Shown one piece after another: positions 1 through 7,555 of a DNA stretch of 36,034 nt (its first letter is position 1; every line of letters starts with the position of its first letter). The translations under genes were made by a program, and so were the position numbers. The stretch spans positions 1-36,034 of the forward strand of contig CAZXLA010000016.1 in the NCBI GenBank assembly GCA_964641895.1, in the 5' to 3' direction. This DNA comes from UBA2421 sp964641895 (GTDB lineage: Bacteria; Planctomycetota; Phycisphaerae; Tepidisphaerales; Tepidisphaeraceae). The notes under the pieces are model-generated. The model was not told where the DNA came from. It did not search any database and saw only the letters and a program-made list of their open reading frames with translations.

Positions 1-4
1 GGTG

Positions 5-32
5 TTGACTCGGCGCTAAAGATGGATATCCT
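5..32 (+). promoter_or_regulatory. possible sigma70-type promoter upstream of rpsJ
   Basis: A TTGACT box (5-10) lies 16 nt before TATCCT (27-32), about 70 nt upstream of the rpsJ start. The -10 match is only moderate and the window begins here, so upstream context is missing. In many bacteria rpsJ is instead transcribed from a promoter upstream of tuf. Confidence 0.25.
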
Positions 33-104
33 GCTCCGCTCGCCTGACCGAGGGTATACGCCCTTTGTACAGGCATAAGTGTAACGAAAGCAGCAGGTTA
101 GAGA

Positions 105-416
105 ATGACTGTTGATCGGATTCGAATTCGAATGGAAGCCTACGACTACCGGTCGTTGGATAAATCGGCGAAAGATATCGTCGAGAATGCCAAGCGCACC
201 AACGCTAAGGTTTGCGGCCCCATTCCGCTTCCGACTCGGATCGAGCGCTATACGGTGTTGCGCAGCCCGCACATCGATAAAAAGTCGCGCGAGCAGTTCG
301 AGATGCGCACGCACAAACGCGTGATTGACATTTACGACCCCAATTCGCGAACCGTCGAAGCGCTTAACCGCCTCGTTGTTCCGGCGGGCGTATTTGTAAA
401 GATCAAGCAAGGCTGA
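105..416 (+). CDS. rpsJ: 30S ribosomal protein S10
   Basis: This 103-residue protein has the normal S10 length and hallmarks: an N-terminal IRIRMEAYDYRSLD strand-helix, GPIPLPTR near residues 39-46, and RTHKRVIDI near residue 68. S10 is a component of the 30S head; in other bacteria it also binds NusB in antitermination complexes. The ATG has no strong SD (the sequence before it is GGTTAGAGA). A terminator-like hairpin begins 15 nt after the stop, so rpsJ may be partly uncoupled from rplC and could be the tail of an upstream str-type operon. Confidence 0.97.
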   Translation: MTVDRIRIRMEAYDYRSLDKSAKDIVENAKRTNAKVCGPIPLPTRIERYTVLRSPHIDKKSREQFEMRTHKRVIDIYDPNSRTVEALNRLVVPAGVFVKIKQG

Positions 417-431
417 TTGTCCTTTGTATAC

Positions 432-465
432 GATGCTCCTGAGTTTTCAGGGGCATCAAATTTTT
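432..465 (+). terminator. terminator- or attenuator-like hairpin after rpsJ
   Basis: GATGCTCCTGA (432-442) pairs with TCAGGGGCATC (447-457), giving an 11-bp stem with one G-T pair and a 4-nt loop. AAATTTTT follows, with a five-T run at 461-465. This is the classical intrinsic-terminator layout, and it sits between rpsJ and rplC, which are usually co-transcribed. Confidence 0.6.
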
Positions 466-553
466 CCCGCAGACCGTGGGGTTCATCCAAGAACCCGTTT
501 GCTCTTTGCCTAAACGCGAAGAGTCACGCGTCCAAGGAAGTTGTTTCGTCTTA

Positions 554-577
554 TTTAGCCGCGTCGCTTGCGACGCG
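554..577. repeat. 24-bp palindromic repeat, copy 1 (rpsJ-rplC spacer)
   Basis: TTTAGC followed by the perfect inverted repeat CGCGTCGCTTGCGACGCG (8-bp arms, TT centre). It is identical over all 24 bases to the copies at 3625-3648 and 6816-6839. Each copy sits in a spacer inside the ribosomal operon and in the same orientation. Confidence 0.9.
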
Positions 578-639
578 GGTGAGGCGAGCGAACGACGCGG
601 AATCGATCTTTGATTCAACGTCCTCTGGCTCGAAACGCA

Positions 640-1308
640 ATGTCACCAGCACTATTAGGCAAGAAAGTCGGCATGACGCGCGTTTACGACGCCAAAGGCA
701 CCATTGTGCCCGTTACCGTCGTGCACGTTGAACCGAACGTCATCACACAGATTAAAGCCGCCGACGGCAAAGACGGGTACAACGCCGTGCAACTCGGCTA
801 CCTGACGGTTGAGCCCAAAAACAGCACATTCCCGCTGATCGGCCACTGTGGCAAACACGCGGGGATTGCTCCGAAGCGTCACTTTCGCGAAGTTCGCCTC
901 GCCTCCGCTACTGACAAAAACGCGGGGGATACGGTCGCGGTCGATTCATTCGAAGGCGTGCAGTACGTCGACGTCATCGGCACCAGCAAGGGCAAAGGTT
1001 TTGCCGGCGTCATGAAGCGCTATAACTTCGGTGGGCTGCCGGCATCGCACGGCACCGAACGCAAGCATCGTTCACGCGGTTCGATTTGTTCGTACGCCAG
1101 CAATCGCGGTCACACCGGCAAGCCAAAGAAGGGTCTTAAAATGGCCGGCCACATGGGCGACGACCGCGTGACCACGCGCAATCACCCGCTGGTGCGTATC
1201 GATAAAGACAACAATCTGTTGCTGATCAAGGGAGCTCTGCCAGGACCAAACGGCGGGCTTCTTTTCGTTCGTAAAAGCATTACTGCTCGCGTGAAGGCCG
1301 CTGCGTAA
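640..1308 (+). CDS. rplC: 50S ribosomal protein L3
   Basis: A 222-residue L3, starting at the ATG that gives MSPALLGKKVGMTR; the frame is open upstream to a TTG at 610, but L3 proteins begin at LLGKKVGMT. KGKGFAGVMKRYNF and KMAGHMGDDRVTTRNH are typical. The loop before KMAGHMG is longer than in E. coli L3 and lacks the GQNQTPG region, reading SYASNRGHTGKPKKG instead, which I recall as planctomycete-like. L3 is an early 23S-binding protein close to the peptidyl-transferase centre. No SD is visible before the ATG. Confidence 0.96.
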   Translation: MSPALLGKKVGMTRVYDAKGTIVPVTVVHVEPNVITQIKAADGKDGYNAVQLGYLTVEPKNSTFPLIGHCGKHAGIAPKRHFREVRLASATDKNAGDTVAVDSFEGVQYVDVIGTSKGKGFAGVMKRYNFGGLPASHGTERKHRSRGSICSYASNRGHTGKPKKGLKMAGHMGDDRVTTRNHPLVRIDKDNNLLLIKGALPGPNGGLLFVRKSITARVKAAA

Positions 1309-1336
1309 CGAAGCAATTTAAGTAACCGAGACGACC

Positions 1337-1951
1337 ATGATCGACGTTCCCGTATTCAATCAATCAGGCCAGCAGGTCGAGACCTTCCAGGTCGACCCCG
1401 CCAAGCTCGGCGGCGAGATTCGCAAGGAGCTGCTCAAGCAGGCCCTGGTGATGTACCACGCCAACCAGCGGCAGGGCACCGTGAAAACCAAGGCCCGCGG
1501 CGAGGTGGCTGGTTCGACGCGCAAGATGTTCAAGCAAAAGGGCACCGGCAACGCGCGTACCGGCGGTATCCGCAACCCCATCAAAGTCGGCGGCGGCCAT
1601 GCCAAACAAAAGCGTCCGAAGGATTGGCGCCAGGCGATGCCCAAAAAAGCCCGGCGGCTCGCAACCCGCAGTGCCATCCTGTCCAAAATTCAGGCCGGCG
1701 ATCTAAAGCTTATTACCGAAGTGAAGCTGGATGCCATCAAAACCAAGCCCGTCGTGGCCATGTTCAAGGCGCTGGGCATTGATCGCAGTGTTTTGCTCGC
1801 GACCGATATCAAAAATGTACAGCTTCAAAAATCGGCGCGCAACATCGATCGCACCACGCTCACAACGGTTGAGCAACTTAATGTGTGGGATTTGCTTCGC
1901 AACCGCACTCTGCTGATGACCAAGGCCGACTTTGAAAAGGTTCTGGGCTAA
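1337..1951 (+). CDS. rplD: 50S ribosomal protein L4
   Basis: A 204-residue L4 with the conserved loop that lines the exit tunnel, reading KTKARGEVAGSTRKMFKQKG near residues 51-70, followed by GTGNARTGG. It starts 28 nt after rplC with a weak purine stretch (GAGAC) before the ATG. In E. coli L4 represses its own operon at the S10 leader; no such leader could be recognised here. The short flanking spacers (28 and 29 nt) lack the hairpin elements found elsewhere in the operon. Confidence 0.96.
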   Translation: MIDVPVFNQSGQQVETFQVDPAKLGGEIRKELLKQALVMYHANQRQGTVKTKARGEVAGSTRKMFKQKGTGNARTGGIRNPIKVGGGHAKQKRPKDWRQAMPKKARRLATRSAILSKIQAGDLKLITEVKLDAIKTKPVVAMFKALGIDRSVLLATDIKNVQLQKSARNIDRTTLTTVEQLNVWDLLRNRTLLMTKADFEKVLG

Positions 1952-1980
1952 AGCCACACTTAAATACCCAGAGATCAACC

Positions 1981-2259
1981 ATGCATCCAACAGAAGTCAT
2001 CATCAAGCCGCTCATCACTGAAAAGAGCAATCACCAGTCGCAGACAAGGAACACTTATTCGTTCCACGTCGCGGGCAAGGCGAGCAAGCTCGATATTAAG
2101 AAGGCGGTTGAAGAGCTATACAACGTGAAGGTTGCGGACGTCCGCACCATGGTCCGCAAGGGCAAGGCCCGCAGGACGAAGGTAGGTTATGTCAACGCGA
2201 CCAACGTGAAACGTGCGTTGGTCAAACTGCACGACGACTCGAAGATTGAACTGTTTTAA
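1981..2259 (+). CDS. rplW: 50S ribosomal protein L23
   Basis: A 92-residue L23 with IIKPLITEKSNH at the N-terminus, a KASKLDIKKAVEELYNVKV core, and the basic KGKARRTKVG loop. It forms part of the docking site for SRP and trigger factor at the tunnel exit. It lies 29 nt after rplD, with a weak AGAG purine stretch before the ATG. Confidence 0.96.
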   Translation: MHPTEVIIKPLITEKSNHQSQTRNTYSFHVAGKASKLDIKKAVEELYNVKVADVRTMVRKGKARRTKVGYVNATNVKRALVKLHDDSKIELF

Positions 2260-2268
2260 CGGAGAGCA

Positions 2269-2338
2269 GATAGCGAATAGCCGAGAGCCGATAGCAAGAA
2301 ATTCTTCTATCCGCTTTCAGCTAACGGCTCTTTAGCTG
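2269..2338. repeat. heptamer hairpin element, GATAGCS type, copy 1 (rplW-rplB spacer)
   Basis: Left arm reads as degenerate heptamers GATAGCG-AATAGCC-GAGAGCC-GATAGC. The right arm contains CTATCCG and CGGCTCT. AGAGCCG (2284-2290) pairs with CGGCTCT (2325-2331), and GATAG with CTATC around an AAGAA/TTCTT inner stem. It fills nearly all of the 85-nt spacer and ends just before the rplB start. Confidence 0.8.
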
Positions 2339-2344
2339 ATTTTT

Positions 2345-3211
2345 ATGCCGATCAAATTCTACAATCCGACCTCCGCCGGCCGCCGTGCCGGATCGGTTAT
2401 TGACTACAAAGCCGTGCTCACGAAGTTCGAGCCGGAAAAGTCGCTGGTCGTGGGCAAGCGGCGCGCCAGCGGGCGCAACCATCATGGCGTCATCACCGCC
2501 AAGCATCGTGGCGGCGGCAACAAGAAGTTGTATCGATTGATCGACTTCAAGCGATTGAAGGATGATCAGTCGGCCAAGGTGATCGCGATCGAATACGATC
2601 CGAACCGTTCGTGCTTCATCGCCCTGATCCAATACACCGACGGCCAGAAATCGTACATCCTGGCTCCCAATGGCCTGAAAGTCGGCACCACCGTTCAAAG
2701 CGGCCCGACCGCCGAGCCGGAGCTTGGCAACTGCATGCCGCTGGCCAATGTGCCGGCGGGCTTGGAAGTACACAACATCGAAATGAACCCCGGCCAAGGC
2801 GGCAAGTTGGTTCGTTCGGCGGGCGGCGTTGCGCGATTGAGCGCCAAAGAAGGGGAGTGGTCAGTCATCATCCTTCCATCCGGCGAAATGCGCCGCGTGA
2901 AAAGTAAGTGCCGGGCGACGATCGGCCAGCTCAGCAACACCGATTGGATTAACGTCAGCATTGGCAAGGCCGGTCGCAACCGCCACCGGGGTATTCGCCC
3001 ACACACACGCGCCAAGGCGATGAACCCGATCGATCATCCGCTGGGCGGCGGCGAAGGCCGCAGCAACGGCGGTCGACATCCGGTGAGCAAGACCGGTGTG
3101 CCGGCCAAAGGCGGCATCACCCGAAGCCAGAAGAAGAACAGCGAAAAACTGATCCTGCGCCGCCGCAAATTCGGCAAGTTCCAGCAGCGTCCGCAGGTTG
3201 TGAATAGATAG
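2345..3211 (+). CDS. rplB: 50S ribosomal protein L2
   Basis: A 288-residue L2, close to the usual 275. It shows GRNHHGVITAKHRGGG near residues 43-58 and the C-terminal MNPIDHPLGGGEG motif carrying the conserved histidine near the peptidyl-transferase centre. The basic tail has ITRSQKKNSEKLILRRRK. The start is the ATG preceding PIKFYNPTSAGRR. No SD is seen upstream; a hairpin element occupies that position. Confidence 0.97.
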   Translation: MPIKFYNPTSAGRRAGSVIDYKAVLTKFEPEKSLVVGKRRASGRNHHGVITAKHRGGGNKKLYRLIDFKRLKDDQSAKVIAIEYDPNRSCFIALIQYTDGQKSYILAPNGLKVGTTVQSGPTAEPELGNCMPLANVPAGLEVHNIEMNPGQGGKLVRSAGGVARLSAKEGEWSVIILPSGEMRRVKSKCRATIGQLSNTDWINVSIGKAGRNRHRGIRPHTRAKAMNPIDHPLGGGEGRSNGGRHPVSKTGVPAKGGITRSQKKNSEKLILRRRKFGKFQQRPQVVNR

Positions 3212-3226
3212 ACATGAGTAGACATG

Positions 3227-3304
3227 AGTTGCCAGTTGTTTGTTGCCAGTTGCCAGTGAGGCGCCTGGCCCCTACTGGCAACGGGTAACTAATGACTGGC
3301 AACT
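3227..3304. repeat. heptamer hairpin element, AGTTGCC type, copy 1 (rplB-rpsS spacer)
   Basis: The outer arms AGTTGCCAGT (3227-3236) and ACTGGCAACT (3295-3304) are perfectly complementary over 10 bp. Further AGTTGCC units lie inside the left arm and GGCAACG/GTAACTA units inside the right. It ends 3 nt before the rpsS start codon. Confidence 0.88.
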
Positions 3305-3307
3305 CCC

Positions 3308-3601
<294 letters not shown>

Positions 3602-3624
3602 GGCGGATCGCAATAGCGTGAACG

Positions 3625-3648
3625 TTTAGCCGCGTCGCTTGCGACGCG
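3625..3648. repeat. 24-bp palindromic repeat, copy 2 (rpsS-rplV spacer)
   Basis: Identical over 24 bases to copies 1 and 3: TTTAGC plus CGCGTCGCTTGCGACGCG. It lies 22 nt upstream of the rplV start. Confidence 0.9.
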
Positions 3649-3670
3649 CGATCGATTGATAGAGGCAGCT

Positions 3671-4021
3671 ATGCCATTTGAAGCCAAACACCGATTCGCC
3701 CGCATCGCCCCGCGTAAGGCGCGGCTGGTGATGGATATGATCCGCGGCCGCGACGTGGATGACGCGATTACTTTGCTCAAGTTCGCCAAACAGCGTTCGA
3801 GCATTTTGATCGAAAAAGTCATCCGCTCCGCCGTCGCCAATGCCATCGAGCAGGATACGGCCGTGCGCCGCAACGCGTTGTTCGTTGCAAAGGCATGGGT
3901 TGATCCCGGTCCGATCATGAAGCGTTTTCAGCCGAAGGATCGCGGCAAGGCGTATGCGATTCAGAAAAAGACAAGCCACCTGGTTGTCGTGGTGGATGAG
4001 CGAGCGCAAGCCGCGGCTTAA
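3671..4021 (+). CDS. rplV: 50S ribosomal protein L22
   Basis: A 116-residue L22. The ATG giving MPFEAKHRFARIAPRKARLV is chosen because an AGAGG SD lies 6 nt upstream; a TTG start 15 nt earlier is less likely. It has IRGRDVDDAI near residue 24 and the C-terminal PIMKRFQPKDRGKAYAIQKK, which includes the hairpin tip that reaches into the exit tunnel. The stop TAA runs straight into the next spacer element. Confidence 0.96.
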   Translation: MPFEAKHRFARIAPRKARLVMDMIRGRDVDDAITLLKFAKQRSSILIEKVIRSAVANAIEQDTAVRRNALFVAKAWVDPGPIMKRFQPKDRGKAYAIQKKTSHLVVVVDERAQAAA

Positions 4022-4024
4022 GGA

Positions 4025-4091
4025 GATTGCGGATAGCGGACTGCGGACGGCGGATTGAAAAATCCAAAATCCAAAATCCAAAATCCAAAAT
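4025..4091. repeat. heptamer element, GATTGCG/AAATCCA type (rplV-rpsC spacer)
   Basis: Five degenerate GATTGCG heptamers (GATTGCG, GATAGCG, GACTGCG, GACGGCG, GATTGAA) are followed by four near-exact AAATCCA heptamers that run into the rpsC start region. GGATT and AATCC segments can pair across the centre. It fills the spacer and is in frame with rpsC, so reading frames appear to extend upstream of the true start. Confidence 0.85.
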
Positions 4092-4098
4092 GTTTGCG

Positions 4099-4797
4099 AT
4101 GGGTCAAAAAGTTAATCCAATCGGGTTTCGAACCGGTATTACCGAAGACTGGAAGAGCAAGTGGTACGCGCCCAAGTTCGCGTTCGGCACCTTCTTAGTT
4201 GAAGACTTCAAGCTGCGCCGGTTCATCGATCAGCGGCTGAACCGCCGTCCGCCGTTTGCGGCGGTCAGTGAGATTCTGATCGAGCGCACCCGTGAAGAAG
4301 TGACCATCACCATCAAGACCGCGCGCCCCGGCTTGGTCATCGGGCCCAAGGGTGCCGAGGTCGATAAGCTTCGCGAAGAACTTGAAGACATGATCGGCCG
4401 AAAAGTGGCGCCGATCAAAGTGATCGAAATCAAAAATCCGGATCTCAACGCGCAGTTGGTCGCCGAAGCCATCGCAGAGCAGTTGAAGAAGCGCGCCGCC
4501 TTCCGCCGCGTGCTCAAGCAGCGCTGCGAAGGCACGATGCAGGCGGGGGCCAAGGGTATTCGCATCGGCGTATCGGGTCGGCTGGGTGGAGCGGAAATCG
4601 CTCGATCCGAGAAGACCACCCTGGGTTCGGTCCCGTTGACGACCCTGCAGGCGAACATCGATTACGGCTACGCGATCGCGTTCACGACTTATGGAACGAT
4701 CGGCGTGAAGTGCTGGATCTATCGCGGGATGTACGGCGAAGAAGTATTGGAAACGGATGTTCGACCAGGCGGCGCGCTGCGTCGTGGTCGTCGATAA
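4099..4797 (+). CDS. rpsC: 30S ribosomal protein S3
   Basis: A 232-residue S3 starting MGQKVNPIGFRTGI. ATG at 4090 (adding MFA) is possible; the longer frame from 4027 only translates the AAATCCA repeat. The KH domain shows PGLVIGPKGAEVDKLREEL (residues about 74-92) and the C-terminal domain has GTMQAGAKGIRIGVSGRLGG and YGTIGVKCWIYRG. It lines the mRNA entry channel. Its upstream 30 bases are AAATCCA repeats, so no SD exists. Confidence 0.96.
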   Translation: MGQKVNPIGFRTGITEDWKSKWYAPKFAFGTFLVEDFKLRRFIDQRLNRRPPFAAVSEILIERTREEVTITIKTARPGLVIGPKGAEVDKLREELEDMIGRKVAPIKVIEIKNPDLNAQLVAEAIAEQLKKRAAFRRVLKQRCEGTMQAGAKGIRIGVSGRLGGAEIARSEKTTLGSVPLTTLQANIDYGYAIAFTTYGTIGVKCWIYRGMYGEEVLETDVRPGGALRRGRR

Positions 4798-4864
4798 TGG
4801 AATTGGGAAGTTAGCGCCGCACCGCAGGTGCAAATGAAACTGTGCAAGTAAACAAGGTGAAGTC

Positions 4865-5287
4865 ATGGCAATGATGCCCAAACGGGTGAAGTTCCGAAAA
4901 AGCCAACGCGGCAAGAACCGCGGGAATGCCAGCCGCGGCAACGCGGTGTCGTTCGGCGAATTCGGCCTGCAGTCGCTCGAGCATGCATGGGTAACGGCAA
5001 AGCAGATCGAAGCCGGCCGCGTGGCGGTCAGCCACTTTCTGCGCCGCGAAGGTCGATTGTTCATCCGTGTTTTTCCCCACAAGCCGGTTTCGGCCAAGCC
5101 GCTGGAAGTGCGGATGGGATCGGGCAAAGGCGAGCCGGAATTCTGGTGTGCCGTCGTCAAGCCCGGAACGGTAATGTTTGAAGTGGCCGGCGTGGATGAA
5201 CTGACCGCCAAGCGTGCCCTGGCCCGCGTGGCACACAAAATGCCGGTTTCAACGCGCTTCGTGGCCCGCCGCCATGCCGTCGCTTGA
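4865..5287 (+). CDS. rplP: 50S ribosomal protein L16
   Basis: A 140-residue L16 of normal length. MPKRVKFRKSQRGKNRGNA is the usual N-terminus, with RHFLRREGRLFIRVFPHKP-like core and GSGKGEPEFWCAVVKPGTVMFEV later. An AAGGTGA SD lies 4 nt before the ATG. The 67-nt spacer before it has no hairpin element. L16 helps place the A-site tRNA. Confidence 0.96.
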   Translation: MAMMPKRVKFRKSQRGKNRGNASRGNAVSFGEFGLQSLEHAWVTAKQIEAGRVAVSHFLRREGRLFIRVFPHKPVSAKPLEVRMGSGKGEPEFWCAVVKPGTVMFEVAGVDELTAKRALARVAHKMPVSTRFVARRHAVA

Positions 5288-5313
5288 TTATTTAGAATTT
5301 GTTGAGGGTCATC

Positions 5314-5526
5314 ATGGCCGCAAAGACCGCAAAGACATTGAACGATAAAGAAACGCCGGCGTTGAAAGAGGAGCTGAACAACATTCGCAAGAAGCTGTTC
5401 GAGCTCCGAACGCAGGCCGTGACAGAGAAAGTGGAAGACACCAGCCAGTTCCGCAAGAGCAAGAAAGACCTTGCGCGGATCATGACGGTGTTGAAGCAAC
5501 GCGAAACTGAAGCAGCACCGAAGTAA
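5314..5526 (+). CDS. rpmC: 50S ribosomal protein L29
   Basis: A 70-residue L29 starting MAAKTAKTLNDKETPALKEEL; the ATG at 5314 has a TGAGGG SD, which rules out the TTG 15 nt upstream. KKLFELRTQAVTEKVEDTSQ is the conserved core, followed by KSKKDLARIMTVLKQRE. It lies between rplP and rpsQ, as in most S10 operons. Confidence 0.95.
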   Translation: MAAKTAKTLNDKETPALKEELNNIRKKLFELRTQAVTEKVEDTSQFRKSKKDLARIMTVLKQRETEAAPK

Positions 5527-5565
5527 TTCGTCGAGAGCCGAGCGGCCCCGCCGCCGGATAAGTTT

Positions 5566-5901
5566 ATGGCAACGGCAACTGAAACACTGGCGCGACCCCT
5601 GCTGCGAACCATCGTCGGCGTTGTCGCATCCGATAAAACCACCAAGACCCGCAAGGTCGTGGTGGAATATCAGACCAAGCACCCAAAGTACGGCAAGTAC
5701 ATGAAGCGCCGCACGGTGCTGCACGTTCACGACGAAAAGAACGAATCGCGCGAGGGCGACCGCATCGAGGTAGCCGAATGTCGGCCGCTGAGCAAAACCA
5801 AACACCATCGGCTGCTTAGGATCGTAGAAAAGGCCCCGGAAAAAGCCGTGCAGGTATCGGCAGAAGAAGTGATGACGGGTAAGGCGCCGGAAAAACGATA
5901 G
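5566..5901 (+). CDS. rpsQ: 30S ribosomal protein S17
   Basis: A 111-residue S17 with an N-terminal extension of about 12 residues and a C-terminal tail of about 20 (VQVSAEEVMTGKAPEKR) relative to the usual 80-90. RTIVGVVASDKTTKTRKVVVEY, HPKYGKYMKRRTVLHVHDE and GDRIEVAECRPLSKTKHHRL are diagnostic, as is the position between rpmC and rplN. Confidence 0.95.
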   Translation: MATATETLARPLLRTIVGVVASDKTTKTRKVVVEYQTKHPKYGKYMKRRTVLHVHDEKNESREGDRIEVAECRPLSKTKHHRLLRIVEKAPEKAVQVSAEEVMTGKAPEKR

Positions 5902-5904
5902 TCG

Positions 5905-5976
5905 TATGTTGTGGGTTGTAGGTGGTGAGTTGGAGCGATCCGGCAACCGACCAACAACATACAACCAACAACCAAC
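5905..5976. repeat. heptamer hairpin element, GTTGTGG type, copy 1 (rpsQ-rplN spacer)
   Basis: Left arm: ATGTTGT-GGGTTGT-AGGTGGT-GAGTTGG. Right arm: CCAACAACATACAACCAACAACC in heptamer register. TATGTTGT (5905-5912) pairs perfectly with ACAACATA (5954-5961). It begins 3 nt after the rpsQ stop. Confidence 0.85.
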
Positions 5977-5987
5977 GAGATTCAGCC

Positions 5988-6374
5988 ATGATTCAGCAAC
6001 AAACATACGTCGACATCGCCGACAACACCGGCGCTAAAGAAGCGATGTGCATCAAGGTGCTTCGCGGCTCGTCATCCAAGGGCAAGTTCAAGCGCAAGGT
6101 GGCCACGATCGGCGACGTCATCATCTGCGCCGTGAAAAAAACGCTGCCCGGTGGCGACGTCAAACAGGGTTCGATCATCCGATGCGTGGTGGTTCGCACC
6201 AGGCAACCCACTCGGCGGGCCGATGGCAGCTACGTTCGATTCGATAACAACGCCGCCGTGACGATCAGCAAGGAAAACGAACCGGTCGGCACGCGCATTT
6301 TCGGGGCCGTCGCCCGCGAACTGCGCGATAAGAACTTTATGAAGATCGTTTCGCTGGCGAGTGAAGTCGTTTAA
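5988..6374 (+). CDS. rplN: 50S ribosomal protein L14
   Basis: A 128-residue L14 (usually 122) starting MIQQQTYVDIADNTGAKEAM. The frame is open to 5922, but that part translates the spacer repeat. DVIICAVKKTLPGGDVKQG and VRFDNNAAVTISKENEPVGTRIFG are typical. It forms intersubunit bridge B8 with 16S rRNA. Only a weak purine stretch (CGAGA) precedes the start. Confidence 0.96.
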   Translation: MIQQQTYVDIADNTGAKEAMCIKVLRGSSSKGKFKRKVATIGDVIICAVKKTLPGGDVKQGSIIRCVVVRTRQPTRRADGSYVRFDNNAAVTISKENEPVGTRIFGAVARELRDKNFMKIVSLASEVV

Positions 6375-6378
6375 GAGT

Positions 6379-6464
6379 GAGTTGTCAGTGGTTAGTTGCC
6401 GGTTGCCAGAGCAAGCCGGATTTTCAACGACCTGACAACTGATATCCGGCAACTGGCAACTGAG
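6379..6464. repeat. heptamer hairpin element, AGTTGCC type, copy 2 (rplN-rplX spacer)
   Basis: AGTTGTCAG (6380-6388) pairs with CTGACAACT (6432-6440). AGTTGCCGGTTGCCAG (6394-6409) is complementary to most of the right-arm CCGGCAACTGGCAACT (6446-6461). It begins 5 nt after the rplN stop and ends 6 nt before the rplX start. Confidence 0.87.
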
Positions 6465-6470
6465 ACTGCA

Positions 6471-6797
6471 ATGAGACAAAGAGTCAAATCAGGCGACGTG
6501 GTGATGGTGATCGCCGGCGCCGACAAAGGCAAAACCGGCAAAGTTCTCCGAATTCTCGGCGGGCGGGGTCGGGTTGTCGTTGAAGGCGTCAATCGTGTCT
6601 GGAAGCATGTTCGTCCGAACCAGCGAAATCCGCAGGGCGGGCGAATTCAGAAGGACGCGCCGATTCACATGAGCAACGTCATGCCGGTCGATCCTTCAAC
6701 GGGCAAAGGAACGCGCGTGCGTTTCGAAGACCGCAACGGCAAGAAGCACCGCGTGAGCATCGGGGGCACGGACCTGGGCATCGTTGGGCTAAAGTAA
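6471..6797 (+). CDS. rplX: 50S ribosomal protein L24
   Basis: A 108-residue L24 starting MRQRVKSGDVVMVIAGADKG; the upstream open frame from 6396 only translates the repeat element. The KOW motif GDVVMVIAGADKGKTGKVL is at residues 8-26, followed by GVNRVWKHVRPNQRNPQGG. It is an early assembly initiator of the 50S. No SD: the start follows the right arm of a hairpin element. Confidence 0.96.
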   Translation: MRQRVKSGDVVMVIAGADKGKTGKVLRILGGRGRVVVEGVNRVWKHVRPNQRNPQGGRIQKDAPIHMSNVMPVDPSTGKGTRVRFEDRNGKKHRVSIGGTDLGIVGLK

Positions 6798-6815
6798 TTG
6801 GGGCTTAAGTAACTG

Positions 6816-6839
6816 TTTAGCCGCGTCGCTTGCGACGCG
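6816..6839. repeat. 24-bp palindromic repeat, copy 3 (rplX-rplE spacer)
   Basis: Third identical copy of TTTAGC plus CGCGTCGCTTGCGACGCG, ending 11 nt before the rplE start. The base after the copy completes a GAGG that could act as the rplE SD. Confidence 0.9.
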
Positions 6840-6850
6840 AGGCAACTGTC

Positions 6851-7555
6851 ATGGCAAAAGACGAAAAAGATAAAAAGGGCGCCAAGCCCAGTGCCGAGCA
6901 GATCGCAGCCCGCAAGGCCGCCGCTGCCGCCGCGAAGAAGAAGAACGTGGAATCCGACGTTGCCGACGACACGCCGGCCCAGCCGGCGCCGCCCGCGCGG
7001 CTCTTTGGTTTCTACAATGAAACCGTCGTGCCGGCGCTGCAGCAGAAGTTCGGCGTGAAGAACAAGCTGGCCATCCCGCGCTTAGAGAAAATTGTGATCT
7101 CGATGGGCCTGGGCAAGGCGATGACCGCCGGCGAAAAGGTCAAGATGGATCAGGCCGAGCGCGAGCTGACCACCATCGCGGGCCAGCGACCGGTTCGTTG
7201 CAAGGCCAAGAAGAGCGTCGCGAACTTTAAGGTTCGCGAAGGCATGGAGACCGGCCTAAAGGTAACGTTGCGCGGCACGCGGATGTATGAGTTTCTCGAT
7301 CGCATGATCAGTCTGGCGTTCCCCCGCGTGAAAGACTTTCGCGGCGTTTCGCCCACGGGTTTTGATAAAGGCGGCAACTACAACTTCGGGTTCACCGAGC
7401 AGACGGTTTTCCCGGAAGTCGATGGCGCCACGGTCACGTTTCAGCAGGGCATGAACGTCACGATGGTGACTTCCGCCCGCAGCGTGGAACATGGGCGCGA
7501 GCTGCTCAAGCAGTTCGGGTTCCCGTTCCGCACTGAAGAGAAGGATAAGAATTAG
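6851..7555 (+). CDS. rplE: 50S ribosomal protein L5 with lysine/alanine-rich N-terminal extension
   Basis: A 234-residue L5; the usual length is about 180. The L5 fold starts near residue 50 (LFGFYNETVVPALQQKFG) and includes LEKIVISMGLGKA, GQRPVRCKAKKSVANFKVREG and DRMISLAFPRVKDFRG. The first 50 residues are low-complexity and charged (KDEKDKKGAKPSAEQ, then an Ala/Lys run). The extension could start later only at a non-ATG codon, so it is probably translated. Its stop codon TAG is part of the TTAGTTGCC of the following repeat element. L5 binds 5S rRNA. Confidence 0.95.
   Translation: MAKDEKDKKGAKPSAEQIAARKAAAAAAKKKNVESDVADDTPAQPAPPARLFGFYNETVVPALQQKFGVKNKLAIPRLEKIVISMGLGKAMTAGEKVKMDQAERELTTIAGQRPVRCKAKKSVANFKVREGMETGLKVTLRGTRMYEFLDRMISLAFPRVKDFRGVSPTGFDKGGNYNFGFTEQTVFPEVDGATVTFQQGMNVTMVTSARSVEHGRELLKQFGFPFRTEEKDKN

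Noticed and set aside
1..78. Open frame reaching a TAA at 76-78 that might be the end of an upstream gene
   Set aside because: The 25 residues match no expected neighbour (tuf, fusA, rpsG) that I recognise and the stretch overlaps a possible promoter; not enough to call a gene.
4027..4098. N-terminal extension of S3
   Set aside because: The residues only translate the AAATCCA repeat; S3 starts at MGQKVNPIG. The same reasoning removes upstream extensions of rplN, rplX, secY, rplQ, corA and the M20 gene.
4195..6006. A 603-codon frame on the minus strand across rpsC-rplN
   Set aside because: It is antisense to well-conserved ribosomal genes and its protein has no domain pattern; a by-product of GC-rich codon use.
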